64,000 bases of DNA from an uncultured Saprospiraceae bacterium (GTDB taxonomy: Bacteria > Bacteroidota > Bacteroidia > Chitinophagales > Saprospiraceae), in assembly GCA_937872385.1 (NCBI GenBank), contig CALMSO010000072.1, forward strand, positions 62,001 to 126,000, read 5' to 3'. Shown here one piece after another: positions 25,709 through 31,913 of the stretch (positions are counted from its first letter, which is position 1; every line of letters begins with the position of its first letter). The position numbers and the translations under genes are program-made. The notes under the pieces are model-generated. The model was not told the DNA's origin, made no database searches, and was given only the letters and a program-made list of their open reading frames with translations.

Positions 25709-27244
25709 ATGAAAAATCTAAACATATTCACCTGGGCATTTTTACTTTTCTTTCTTTTTTCTTGTGAAAAAGAATTGCCCACTTATTATAAATATCAGGG
25801 TTATGAATTTGCATCAACAGACCCTAGTGGTGGAAATTGGGTCCCTGTTTTGATAAACAGCGGGGATGAAATAGCTATCCCCGCTCCTGATCCCGTTGGC
25901 TCGCAGCAGTATCAAAGTGAATTGGCCGACTTGAAGTTTGCCATGCAAAACATGACAGCTAGTGAAGAGGAGGCGGTGACGTATTGGACACAAAACCCAA
26001 TTATACGTTGGAATGAGATTGCTTTGGAATTAATTGCAAAATACAACCTGATTCCCGGTCCGAATGAAGATGGATCCTATACTTTGCCAAACCCTGCCAA
26101 CCCTGCCGGACCACCTGCATTTCCATTTGCAAATCCACCTTATGCCGTGCGGGCGTTGGCATACTTATCGGTGGCCCAATTTGATGGATTGATTTCAGCG
26201 TGGCATCACAAATATGCGTTCAACCGGGCTGCGCCTTATATTCATGATGAAACTATAAAGCCCATGTACCTGGATAATATCTTATTGTCCTATCCATCAG
26301 ACGGAGCAGTAATAGCAAGATCGTCCCGAAGAATTCTCACCGGAATGTTTCCCTTGGAGGCAGCATACCTGGCGGAAAAGGAAGCCGAGCATCTGAAATG
26401 CCTTTTATTATCGGGTGCAAATGTGCAAAGTGACATAGATGCCGGAATCACTATAGGTGATGCTATATCTGACATTGCTCTTGCACGGGCTTCTAACGAT
26501 GGTATGCGAAATGCCCAGACCCCTAGGGCGGTGTCCGACTCAATTGCCGCTGCTGCTTTGGACCGGTTTGGTTGGCAATGGGTTAACCAGGAAATCCCGC
26601 AACGACCTGTTGGTCTTACTCCTTTGTATGGAAAGGTAAGGATGTGGAGTGTAGATAATGTGGAAGACACGCGTCCTGGGCCGCCGCCTGCAATAGGCTC
26701 AGCTGAATATGAAGCAGATGTGCGGATCCTGAAAAATTATGCGCAAAATGTTACAGAAGAAAGACGAAGGATTGCAAACTTTTGGCAAGATGGCATTGGC
26801 ACTTATACACCGCCCGGGCATTGGAATGATATTGCAAAAAAATTTATTGTCCAATACAGATTGAATCCGTTGCGTTCAGCCAGGGTGTTTGCTTATTTAA
26901 ATATGGCCATGATGGACGGTGGCATTAGCTGCTGGGATGCCAAGTACTATTACCATTATCCACGCCCTATACAAACCATAGATGGTTTTAAAACAATTGC
27001 AGGTACACCAAATTTTCCTGCATACACATCAGGACATAGCGTTTTCTCAGCAGCAGGCGCAGAAGTGTTGGCTTATATTTTCCCAAGCGAAGCAGTGAAA
27101 GTAAGAGCATGGGCAGAAGAAGCCGCCCTATCAAGAATTTATGGAGGAATTCATTGGACGTTTGATGCCACAGTTGGAACACAACAGGGCAAGGATGTAG
27201 CGAATTATACTATTTTAACTGCCCAAAATGATGGTTCTGATTAG
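25709..27244 (+). CDS. PAP2/vanadium-haloperoxidase-like lipoprotein with duplicated domain
   Basis: 511 residues. The signal ends FLFSCEK, a lipobox. The C-terminal half holds a full PAP2/vanadate-binding site: KYYYHYPRP (KxxxxxxRP), YTSGHSVFS (xSGHx) and SRIYGGIHWTFDA (SRxxxGxHxxxD). The N-terminal half repeats the same scaffold (VTYWTQNPIIRWNEIALELI compares with IANFWQDGIGTYTPPGHWND; YAVRALAYLSVAQFDGLIS with RSARVFAYLNMAMMDGGIS), but its site is degenerate (HKYAFNRAAP, YPSDGAVIA). Relatives are acid phosphatases or vanadium haloperoxidases at the cell surface; which reaction applies is open. Likely co-transcribed with the barrel gene. Confidence 0.8.
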   Translation: MKNLNIFTWAFLLFFLFSCEKELPTYYKYQGYEFASTDPSGGNWVPVLINSGDEIAIPAPDPVGSQQYQSELADLKFAMQNMTASEEEAVTYWTQNPIIRWNEIALELIAKYNLIPGPNEDGSYTLPNPANPAGPPAFPFANPPYAVRALAYLSVAQFDGLISAWHHKYAFNRAAPYIHDETIKPMYLDNILLSYPSDGAVIARSSRRILTGMFPLEAAYLAEKEAEHLKCLLLSGANVQSDIDAGITIGDAISDIALARASNDGMRNAQTPRAVSDSIAAAALDRFGWQWVNQEIPQRPVGLTPLYGKVRMWSVDNVEDTRPGPPPAIGSAEYEADVRILKNYAQNVTEERRRIANFWQDGIGTYTPPGHWNDIAKKFIVQYRLNPLRSARVFAYLNMAMMDGGISCWDAKYYYHYPRPIQTIDGFKTIAGTPNFPAYTSGHSVFSAAGAEVLAYIFPSEAVKVRAWAEEAALSRIYGGIHWTFDATVGTQQGKDVANYTILTAQNDGSD

Positions 27245-27261
27245 TGGATAGAAATTACTAC

Positions 27262-27403
27262 CTCCAACGGTTCGCGGCTTTGCGTTCGGGCGGGTTTTTT
27301 AGCACCACACTTGATACGAAGCACCAAAGTTCAAATATAGCAAAAAGCGTCAGACGAAGCATTGAACCCCGCCTGACGCAAAACCGCTTTTAGCCGTTTG
27401 TTG
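27262..27403 (-). repeat. Cassette-type palindromic repeat, copy B
   Basis: An imperfect long inverted repeat. The outer part CGGCTTTGCGTTCGGGCGGG (27275-27294) pairs with CCCCGCCTGACGCAAAACCG (27367-27386). The centre has TTTTTTAGCACCACAC and GAAGCACCAAAGTTCAA, the blocks shared with copies A, C and D. It begins 3 bp past the stop of the TfoX-like gene (minus strand) and also follows the PAP2 gene stop by about 18 bp. The geometry is that of an attC site at the 3' end of a cassette. Confidence 0.75.
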
Positions 27404-27405
27404 TT

Positions 27406-27759
27406 TTACTTCGTCTTTCGTTTCTTTGATGACTTAGCAACTTTGTTATAGTCAAGGCACAAGTTTAAGAAAAACTCAAAGTCTTTTCTGTTTTTAAACC
27501 CGTCTGGATTTATATAGCAATAGCCTTTGTATTCTTTGCCTTTCATCAACATAGTCTCGTAACCATCTTTTTCGTAAAGCTCTTCTTGTCGGCTTGGGTC
27601 AAAACGTAACATCAATTTTTCATCGCTTACACAAACACAAGTTTTGCCGTTTACCATAAAGTTTAGAACATTGAACATTTGTTTTTCTTCAACGTCTATG
27701 TTTGGTATCTCGGCAAGATATTCTCTCACTCTGTCTGCAAGATTTGTGTCGTAAGGCAT
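27406..27759 (-). CDS. TfoX/Sxy N-terminal domain-like protein
   Basis: 117 residues. The sequence EEKQMFNVLNFMVNGKTCVCVSDEKLMLRFDP corresponds to the KRMFGGxxFMVNGKMxxxVxxxxLxLR core of the TfoX N-terminal domain family. The C-terminus is lysine-rich (KSSKKRKTK). Proteobacterial TfoX activates competence genes, but short single-domain versions like this are common on mobile cassettes and have no assigned role. It is 9 bp downstream of the VOC gene on the same strand and ends 3 bp before repeat copy B. Confidence 0.8.
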   Translation of the reverse strand: MPYDTNLADRVREYLAEIPNIDVEEKQMFNVLNFMVNGKTCVCVSDEKLMLRFDPSRQEELYEKDGYETMLMKGKEYKGYCYINPDGFKNRKDFEFFLNLCLDYNKVAKSSKKRKTK

Positions 27760-27768
27760 AAATGAAAA

Positions 27769-28143
27769 TTATTTACGTGAATGAAGTCCTACTGTATTGC
27801 CTTCTGTGTCAATAAAAATTGAGATAAAACCAAATTCACCAATATTCATTTTAGGTTGCACCACTTTTCCACCTGCTGCTTCAATTCTACGTTCTTCAGC
27901 AATGTTGTCTTCGGTCTCAAAATAAATAACCGTATTGTTACTACTGGGAACAAAATCTGCTTTCTCCACCAATGCACCTGATATGTCGTGGCTTTCAGGG
28001 CTAAATGGAAAGAATGATTGCTTACCCCATTCAATGGGTGCATCTGTCAGCTTTACATTGAAAACTGACTCGTAGAATTTTTTTGCTCGGTCTAAGTTTG
28101 CCACATTGAGGTCAAACCAACCCACTGGATTTACATTTGCCAT
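27769..28143 (-). CDS. VOC-family (glyoxalase/bleomycin-resistance fold) protein
   Basis: 124 residues from ATG 28143 (MANVNPVGWFDLNVANLDRA); an upstream in-frame ATG at 28170 is less likely. It has the paired beta-alpha-beta-beta-beta modules of the VOC fold: FDLNVANLDRAKKFYESVFN, VIYFETEDN, GFISIFIDTEGNTVGLHSR. VOC members include metal-dependent isomerases, dioxygenases and drug-binding resistance proteins; which applies is unknown. It probably shares a transcript with the TfoX-like gene. A candidate promoter lies at 28181-28208. Confidence 0.85.
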   Translation of the reverse strand: MANVNPVGWFDLNVANLDRAKKFYESVFNVKLTDAPIEWGKQSFFPFSPESHDISGALVEKADFVPSSNNTVIYFETEDNIAEERRIEAAGGKVVQPKMNIGEFGFISIFIDTEGNTVGLHSRK

Positions 28144-28180
28144 TTTACTGTGATTTTTAAGTTTTTGCACTATTGCAATG

Positions 28181-28208
28181 CAAAGGTAGAATCACCCTAA
28201 ATGGCAAA
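28181..28208 (-). promoter_or_regulatory. Candidate promoter for the VOC-TfoX unit
   Basis: On the minus strand, TTTG (28208-28205) is followed after 16 nt by TACCTTTG (28188-28181), close to the Bacteroidota -33/-7 consensus though with short spacing. It sits in the 85-bp gap between the AraC gene stop and the VOC gene start, so this pair can be transcribed independently. Confidence 0.5.
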
Positions 28209-28228
28209 ATTGTAAAAATGGGACAAGG

Positions 28229-29047
28229 CTATTTTTTGTCAAAGATCAAAGACATTTTTAAGTCGTCTTCGAAAAACTCCTTTGGTGTCAATCCTGTAAA
28301 CTCCTTGAATTCTTTAATAAAATGTGCTTGGTCAAAATATTCGTTTTCATAAGCCAAGTCAGTTAGGCTTGTAATCTCTTTATTCAGCAATGCTTTCAAG
28401 GTTGTCTGAATTCTAATTATCTTTGCGAATTGCTTTGGGCTTAATCCTATAGCTGACGAAAATTTTCGTGCTAATTGCCTTCGGTTTATGTTATTGCTTT
28501 CTGAAAATTCATTTACAGAAAACTGTCCATTTTTATTGAAAATTGTCTCAACTGTTGATTTTACGATATGGTCAATAGTTTTTTTATCGGCTAATTCTTT
28601 GAAAAGAAAGGTCTCTATAATTTGAATTCTTTCAGGTGTTGAGTTTGCCTTTAATATTTGTTCACCAAGCTTTTTGCCGTCTTCTCCAAATAATATGTCC
28701 AACGGTACAGCTTTGTTTTCCATCTCCTTTATTGGGATTGTCGAGAAAGGTAAAAATCCATTAGGTTTGAATTGAACTACAAAGCTGCCCGTTACCCCAA
28801 CTGGCTCAATCACATAAGGTTTTGTCAATTGTCCAATTAAAAAGCATTTTGGCAAAATTGTTATCTCGCCATTTTGAGAATGATGTTTGTAAGTGTCGCC
28901 ATAATGAAAGATTAATTTCATTGTTCCGTCTGGCACGATGGTGTTTTTGAGAGGTATATTTTCTTTTTCACCATCTAATGTCCAATACCGTTTGACAAAC
29001 GCTGTTAGTTCGATATTTGGCTCATATGTTTTCGGATTTAACTCCAT
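28229..29047 (-). CDS. AraC-family transcriptional regulator
   Basis: 272 residues from ATG 29047 (MELNPKTYEPNIELTAFVKRYW); a TTG two codons upstream is also in frame. The N-terminal half is a DUF6597-like sensor region (TIVPDGTMKLIFHYGD, GQLTKPYVIEPVGVTGSFVVQFKPNGF). The C-terminal half has two helix-turn-helix motifs (NINRRQLARKFSSAIGLSPKQFAKIIRIQ and LTDLAYENEYFDQAHFIKEF, then FTGLTPKEFF). Such regulators usually activate genes in response to a ligand. It lies directly upstream of the VOC/TfoX pair on the same strand, so those genes may be its targets. Distinctly AT-rich compared with the core genes. Confidence 0.88.
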   Translation of the reverse strand: MELNPKTYEPNIELTAFVKRYWTLDGEKENIPLKNTIVPDGTMKLIFHYGDTYKHHSQNGEITILPKCFLIGQLTKPYVIEPVGVTGSFVVQFKPNGFLPFSTIPIKEMENKAVPLDILFGEDGKKLGEQILKANSTPERIQIIETFLFKELADKKTIDHIVKSTVETIFNKNGQFSVNEFSESNNINRRQLARKFSSAIGLSPKQFAKIIRIQTTLKALLNKEITSLTDLAYENEYFDQAHFIKEFKEFTGLTPKEFFEDDLKMSLIFDKK

Positions 29048-29074
29048 TGTCAATTTTCGTATGGTGTCTTTTTA

Positions 29075-29220
29075 CAATAACGGCTAACGTTTTCGGGCTT
29101 TGTGTTCGGGCGGATTTTTTAGCACTCACCTTCAATAGAAGCACAAAGTTTGATGTAGCACTAAACTTTCATAAAAACACTAAACCCCGCCTTTTGCCAA
29201 ACCGCTGTTATAGGGCGTTT
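29075..29220 (-). repeat. Cassette-type palindromic repeat, copy C (most complete)
   Basis: About 145 bp. The left end is AATAACGGCTAACGTTTTCG. The right end, on the opposite strand, reads TATAACAGCGGTTTGGC, giving imperfect inverted ends around TAACxGC. Inside are GTGTTCGGGCGGATTTTTTA, CTTCAATAGAAGCACAAAG, GATGTAGCACTAAAC and CACTAAACCCCGCC. It lies 5 bp past the stop of the SDR gene (minus strand). The core boxes resemble, but do not exactly match, attC R'' (RYYYAAC) and R' (GTTRRRY). Confidence 0.75.
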
Positions 29221-29225
29221 TTCTT

Positions 29226-30020
29226 TTATTTTCTTGGTTTTGCTTCACTTCCTGCTAAAATTCCACCATCAATGGTCAGTTCAATTCCTGTCACATATTT
29301 ACTTTCATCACTTGCTAAATATAATATTCCATAAGCCACATCCATTGGCTCTCCAAAGTGTCCCATAGGGATTCCAAATTCTACTTCTTCAATTATTTGT
29401 TTTCTTTGTTCTCCTTCTCCAAGCATAGCGTCCCACATTGGTGTCATAATAGCTGCTGGATGAACGCTGTTGCATCTAATTTTATAACCATTTTCTGCAC
29501 AATGTAGAGCTACACTTTTTGTATGATTTCTAACCGCTGCCTTACTTGAAGCATAGGCAACAGCTCCCGGGACTCCAACTACACCACTTCTTGAAGAAAT
29601 ATTTACAATACTCTCACCTTTTCCCTTCATTAGTCTGATAGCGTATTTACATCCAAGCATAACACCTGTAGAGTTTACTCTGTGAACTTCTTCCCAAGAT
29701 TTTAAGTCAGAATTTTCAGCGTTCCAAGGCCCTTGAGACTCTAAGAAACCTGTTATTCCTGCGTTATTTACTAGAATGTCAAGTCGTCTAAATTTGCTGT
29801 TAATATACTCTGTTGCTTTCAACCAACTTTCTTCACATCCCACATCTAAATGAAGATATTCAGCATTAGTCTTTAAATTATCCACTAGGATTTTTCCTTC
29901 TTCGTCCCGAATGTCAGATACGATTACAATTGCTCCTTCTCTATGAAAAAGTTCTGCTGTAGCTTGTCCTATTCCACGTGCAGAACCTGTTATTAATGCT
30001 ATTTTGCCTTTTAGTCTCAT
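29226..30020 (-). CDS. Short-chain dehydrogenase/reductase (SDR)
   Basis: 264 residues with all classical SDR motifs: nucleotide-binding TGSARGIGQ, NNAG in ILVNNAGITG, the catalytic Ser in IVNISSRSGVVG, YxxxK in AYASSKAAVRN and a C-terminal GIELTIDGGILAG. These enzymes oxidise or reduce alcohols, ketones or sugars with NAD(P)(H). The Asp in IVIVSDIRDEEG suggests NAD(H) preference. The substrate is unknown. Low GC, and followed directly by repeat copy C, consistent with a mobile cassette gene. Confidence 0.88.
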   Translation of the reverse strand: MRLKGKIALITGSARGIGQATAELFHREGAIVIVSDIRDEEGKILVDNLKTNAEYLHLDVGCEESWLKATEYINSKFRRLDILVNNAGITGFLESQGPWNAENSDLKSWEEVHRVNSTGVMLGCKYAIRLMKGKGESIVNISSRSGVVGVPGAVAYASSKAAVRNHTKSVALHCAENGYKIRCNSVHPAAIMTPMWDAMLGEGEQRKQIIEEVEFGIPMGHFGEPMDVAYGILYLASDESKYVTGIELTIDGGILAGSEAKPRK

Positions 30021-30050
30021 ATTTTTCTTGGTTGTGGCGTCTTTTTAAAA

Positions 30051-30120
30051 TGCCCTAGGTTCAGCACATACGACGCGCTGCCGCTTGGGCGGCGCGATCG
30101 TTATATGCCTTGTTAGCCCT
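30051..30120 (-). repeat. GC-rich palindromic element, possible second-type cassette site
   Basis: A 70-bp element with a strong imperfect hairpin at 30067-30107: CATACGACGCGCTGCCGC, loop TTGG, then GCGGCGCGATCGTTATATG. It is flanked by TGCCCTAGGTTCAG and GCCTTGTTAGCCCT. It lies 12 bp past the stop of the DUF2283 gene, the same position relative to a minus-strand gene as repeat copies B, C and D, but has a different sequence. It could be another attC-like site, a REP-like element or a terminator without a clear T-run. Confidence 0.55.
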
Positions 30121-30131
30121 CGTGTTTAGCT

Positions 30132-30326
30132 TTACGCTCCGGGTACTATCTCATATTCAAACTTGAAGGGCGTATTGGTCCGTTTTGAAGCGTCCAGGAT
30201 CTCTATCCTTATTATATTCCCTTCCCTGTCATAATCCAGGATTACGCCCGGTTTAGATTCATAAACTTCTGATTCTGAAAGCTGTATCAACAGAATATCT
30301 ATTTCTTGATCATACTTAATCTTCAT
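30132..30326 (-). CDS. DUF2283 protein (antitoxin-like partner)
   Basis: 64 residues: MKIKYDQEIDILLIQL, then YESKPGVILDYDREGNIIRI-IEILDASKR. This is the compact DUF2283 beta-rich fold. DUF2283 genes are very often encoded beside DUF4258 genes, as here, where the start overlaps the DUF4258 gene by 11 bp. The pair looks like a toxin-antitoxin or paired regulatory module, with DUF2283 in the second position. The role as antitoxin is inferred from the pairing only. Confidence 0.82.
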   Translation of the reverse strand: MKIKYDQEIDILLIQLSESEVYESKPGVILDYDREGNIIRIEILDASKRTNTPFKFEYEIVPGA

Positions 30327-30588
30327 CTTTCCAATAATATTTATCGATTTTACTGGTACGGTACACCGTTATCACTAAATTAGGCTGTTCGATTATATTC
30401 ACAAACACCCTCCCTAAAAAGTTCCTTTTATCTTCTTCAAAATAGTTGATCGACTGATAAATTATTTTTTCCGGGCTTTGTCGAATCGTCTGCTCTGGGG
30501 AAGAAATTATTTCCAGAACCATAGCCTCGGAAATCCCTTGATCCCTTATTTGTCCACGGGCGTGATTAGATATGCTAATTTCTGCCAT
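30316..30588 (-). CDS. DUF4258 protein (RelE-like toxin candidate)
   Basis: 90 residues from ATG 30588; a TTG two codons upstream is also possible. The N-terminus ISNHARGQIRDQGIS, then IISSPEQTIRQSP, YFEEDKRNFLGRVFVNI and VITVYRTSKIDKYY match DUF4258, a family with a RelE/ParE/BrnT-like small fold. The start of DUF2283 overlaps its 3' end by 11 bp, so translation is coupled. Toxin activity is inferred. Confidence 0.82.
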   Translation of the reverse strand: MAEISISNHARGQIRDQGISEAMVLEIISSPEQTIRQSPEKIIYQSINYFEEDKRNFLGRVFVNIIEQPNLVITVYRTSKIDKYYWKDED

Positions 30589-30658
30589 TATCAATTTGAT
30601 TCAATCATCCTCTTTATGAATTACTTTTTAGGTGGAATTTTGAGCTTATTATTACAAG

Positions 30659-30795
30659 GAGGCCTAACGGTTTGGCGCTTGGCGCAGTGGCAGATTTTTA
30701 GCACAAAAACTGTCAACCGAGCAGAAACTTTGATAGAAGCACAAAGCTTCATTTAACCACTGGACTACCACTTTTGGGTAGGTGCTGTTGGTGAT
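30659..30795 (-). repeat. Cassette-type palindromic repeat, copy D
   Basis: It begins with GGCCTAACGGTTTGGCGCTT, in which GCCTAAC is an exact match to the attC R'' consensus RYYYAAC. It ends with GGTGCTGTTGGTG. The centre shares ATTTTTAGCACAAAAAC and ATAGAAGCACAAAGCTTC with copies A and C. It lies 8 bp past the stop of the DUF1801 gene (minus strand). Confidence 0.75.
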
Positions 30796-30803
30796 TCGTC
30801 ATT

Positions 30804-31259
30804 CTATCTTTTCAGGTTTGACTCGTATATATCTATCCATTCTTTTACGCTTATTTTTTTCATTAATTCACCTATGAGCTTGTAGGGAATATCATCTAGT
30901 TTTTTAAAGCGAATGCAACTTTTTCCCATATCAAGTCTTTGGTTAGAATGTTTTGGATATTCTGTTACAAACCATTCCAATAGTTTAGGGTCGGAATAAA
31001 TGCCCATGTGGTAAAAATTAATGGAATGTTTTTGCGAAGCAAGTCCAGCAAAAGGCAAAGGTTCGGTGGGTTTGCAATGGTAGCCAGCAGGATAAAGTGT
31101 ATGCGGAACAACATAACCTAATCCACCATAACTAATGGCTACTTCAAAACCTTTAGGTAGGTTTTTTACAATTACTTCGTGCAGTTTGTTAAATGGTTCT
31201 GACCTGTCCGTAGGAAGGTTGGTCAGAATTTCCTTTACTGCTTTACCGTTTGCTTTCAT
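30804..31259 (-). CDS. DUF1801 (YdhG/YdeI-like) protein
   Basis: 151 residues. Segments such as FNKLHEVIVKNLPKGFEVAISYGGLGYVVPH, SINFYHMGIYSDPKLLEWF and LDMGKSCIRFKKLDDIPYKLIGELM match the DUF1801 fold, where SCIRFKKLDDIPY is the most conserved part. Some relatives have been linked to iron delivery or peptide sensitivity, but the function is not settled. It starts 10 bp after the second VOC gene and ends 8 bp before repeat copy D, so the two genes look like one cassette. Confidence 0.85.
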   Translation of the reverse strand: MKANGKAVKEILTNLPTDRSEPFNKLHEVIVKNLPKGFEVAISYGGLGYVVPHTLYPAGYHCKPTEPLPFAGLASQKHSINFYHMGIYSDPKLLEWFVTEYPKHSNQRLDMGKSCIRFKKLDDIPYKLIGELMKKISVKEWIDIYESNLKR

Positions 31260-31269
31260 ATGATTGATA

Positions 31270-31773
31270 TTAACGATGTTGGTCTAACAAAATCACATTG
31301 CCGTCAGGGTCAGTTAGCATAAGGCTTGCAGGTCCTTCTGTTTTTTCGTCTGCTTCACTTGTTAGTGCAAGTCCGAAGGTTTTTAACTGTTTCTGAATTT
31401 CACGAATATCGTCAAAGTTTTCAATGTTGTTTGCATTCTCATCCCACCCTGGGTTAAATGTCAAAATGTTGCCCTGAAACATTCCCTGAAAAAGACCAAT
31501 GAGCGCATTGTCGTTTTTCATTATGAGATAGTTCTGTTCCATACTTCCTGCATAAGCATTGAAGCCTAATTTTTCGTAAAACTCTTTTGATGTTTTTAAG
31601 TCTTTTACGCTAAGACTGATTGAAAATGCTCCTAATTTCATATTGTTTTGTTTTTCTGTTTTGGTTTTTTCTATGTTGGCGTTTTCTGGCTTTTGTGCAA
31701 AAATTGTATTGAGATAATATCCTATTGCAAATGATGCGAGTAGTCCCACAATGGTTATGTATTTATTTTTCAT
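31270..31773 (-). CDS. VOC-family protein with N-terminal membrane anchor or signal
   Basis: 167 residues. The first 45 form a hydrophobic segment (YITIVGLLASFAIGYYLNTIFA) plus a charged linker. The VOC domain then starts at an internal Met (MKLGAFSISLSVKDLKTSKEF). VOC modules are visible in FYEKLGFNAYAGS, MLTDPDGNVILLDQH and a central FNPGWDENANN. Most such VOC proteins are cytosolic and begin at the equivalent of MKLGAF. Here the long form would be exported or anchored; translation from the internal ATG (about 31641) would yield a cytosolic form. Confidence 0.8.
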   Translation of the reverse strand: MKNKYITIVGLLASFAIGYYLNTIFAQKPENANIEKTKTEKQNNMKLGAFSISLSVKDLKTSKEFYEKLGFNAYAGSMEQNYLIMKNDNALIGLFQGMFQGNILTFNPGWDENANNIENFDDIREIQKQLKTFGLALTSEADEKTEGPASLMLTDPDGNVILLDQHR

Positions 31774-31913
31774 TTACGCGCTATTCCATTACTATGGCCA
31801 ATATACGATTTTCCCCAGAAAAAGTTGCACGCAGGGGCTTGCACAGCGCGCGGTAAAAGATACGCTGAGGGGCTTGCAAGAAAGGGGGATTGGTGAAAGC
31901 TTGTTCGGGTTTT

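Noticed and set aside
29017..29334. 105-codon plus-strand ORF across repeat copy C
   Set aside because: It is made mostly of the repeat and the antisense ends of two genes; the similar ORF at 30478-30756 crosses repeat copy D for the same reason.
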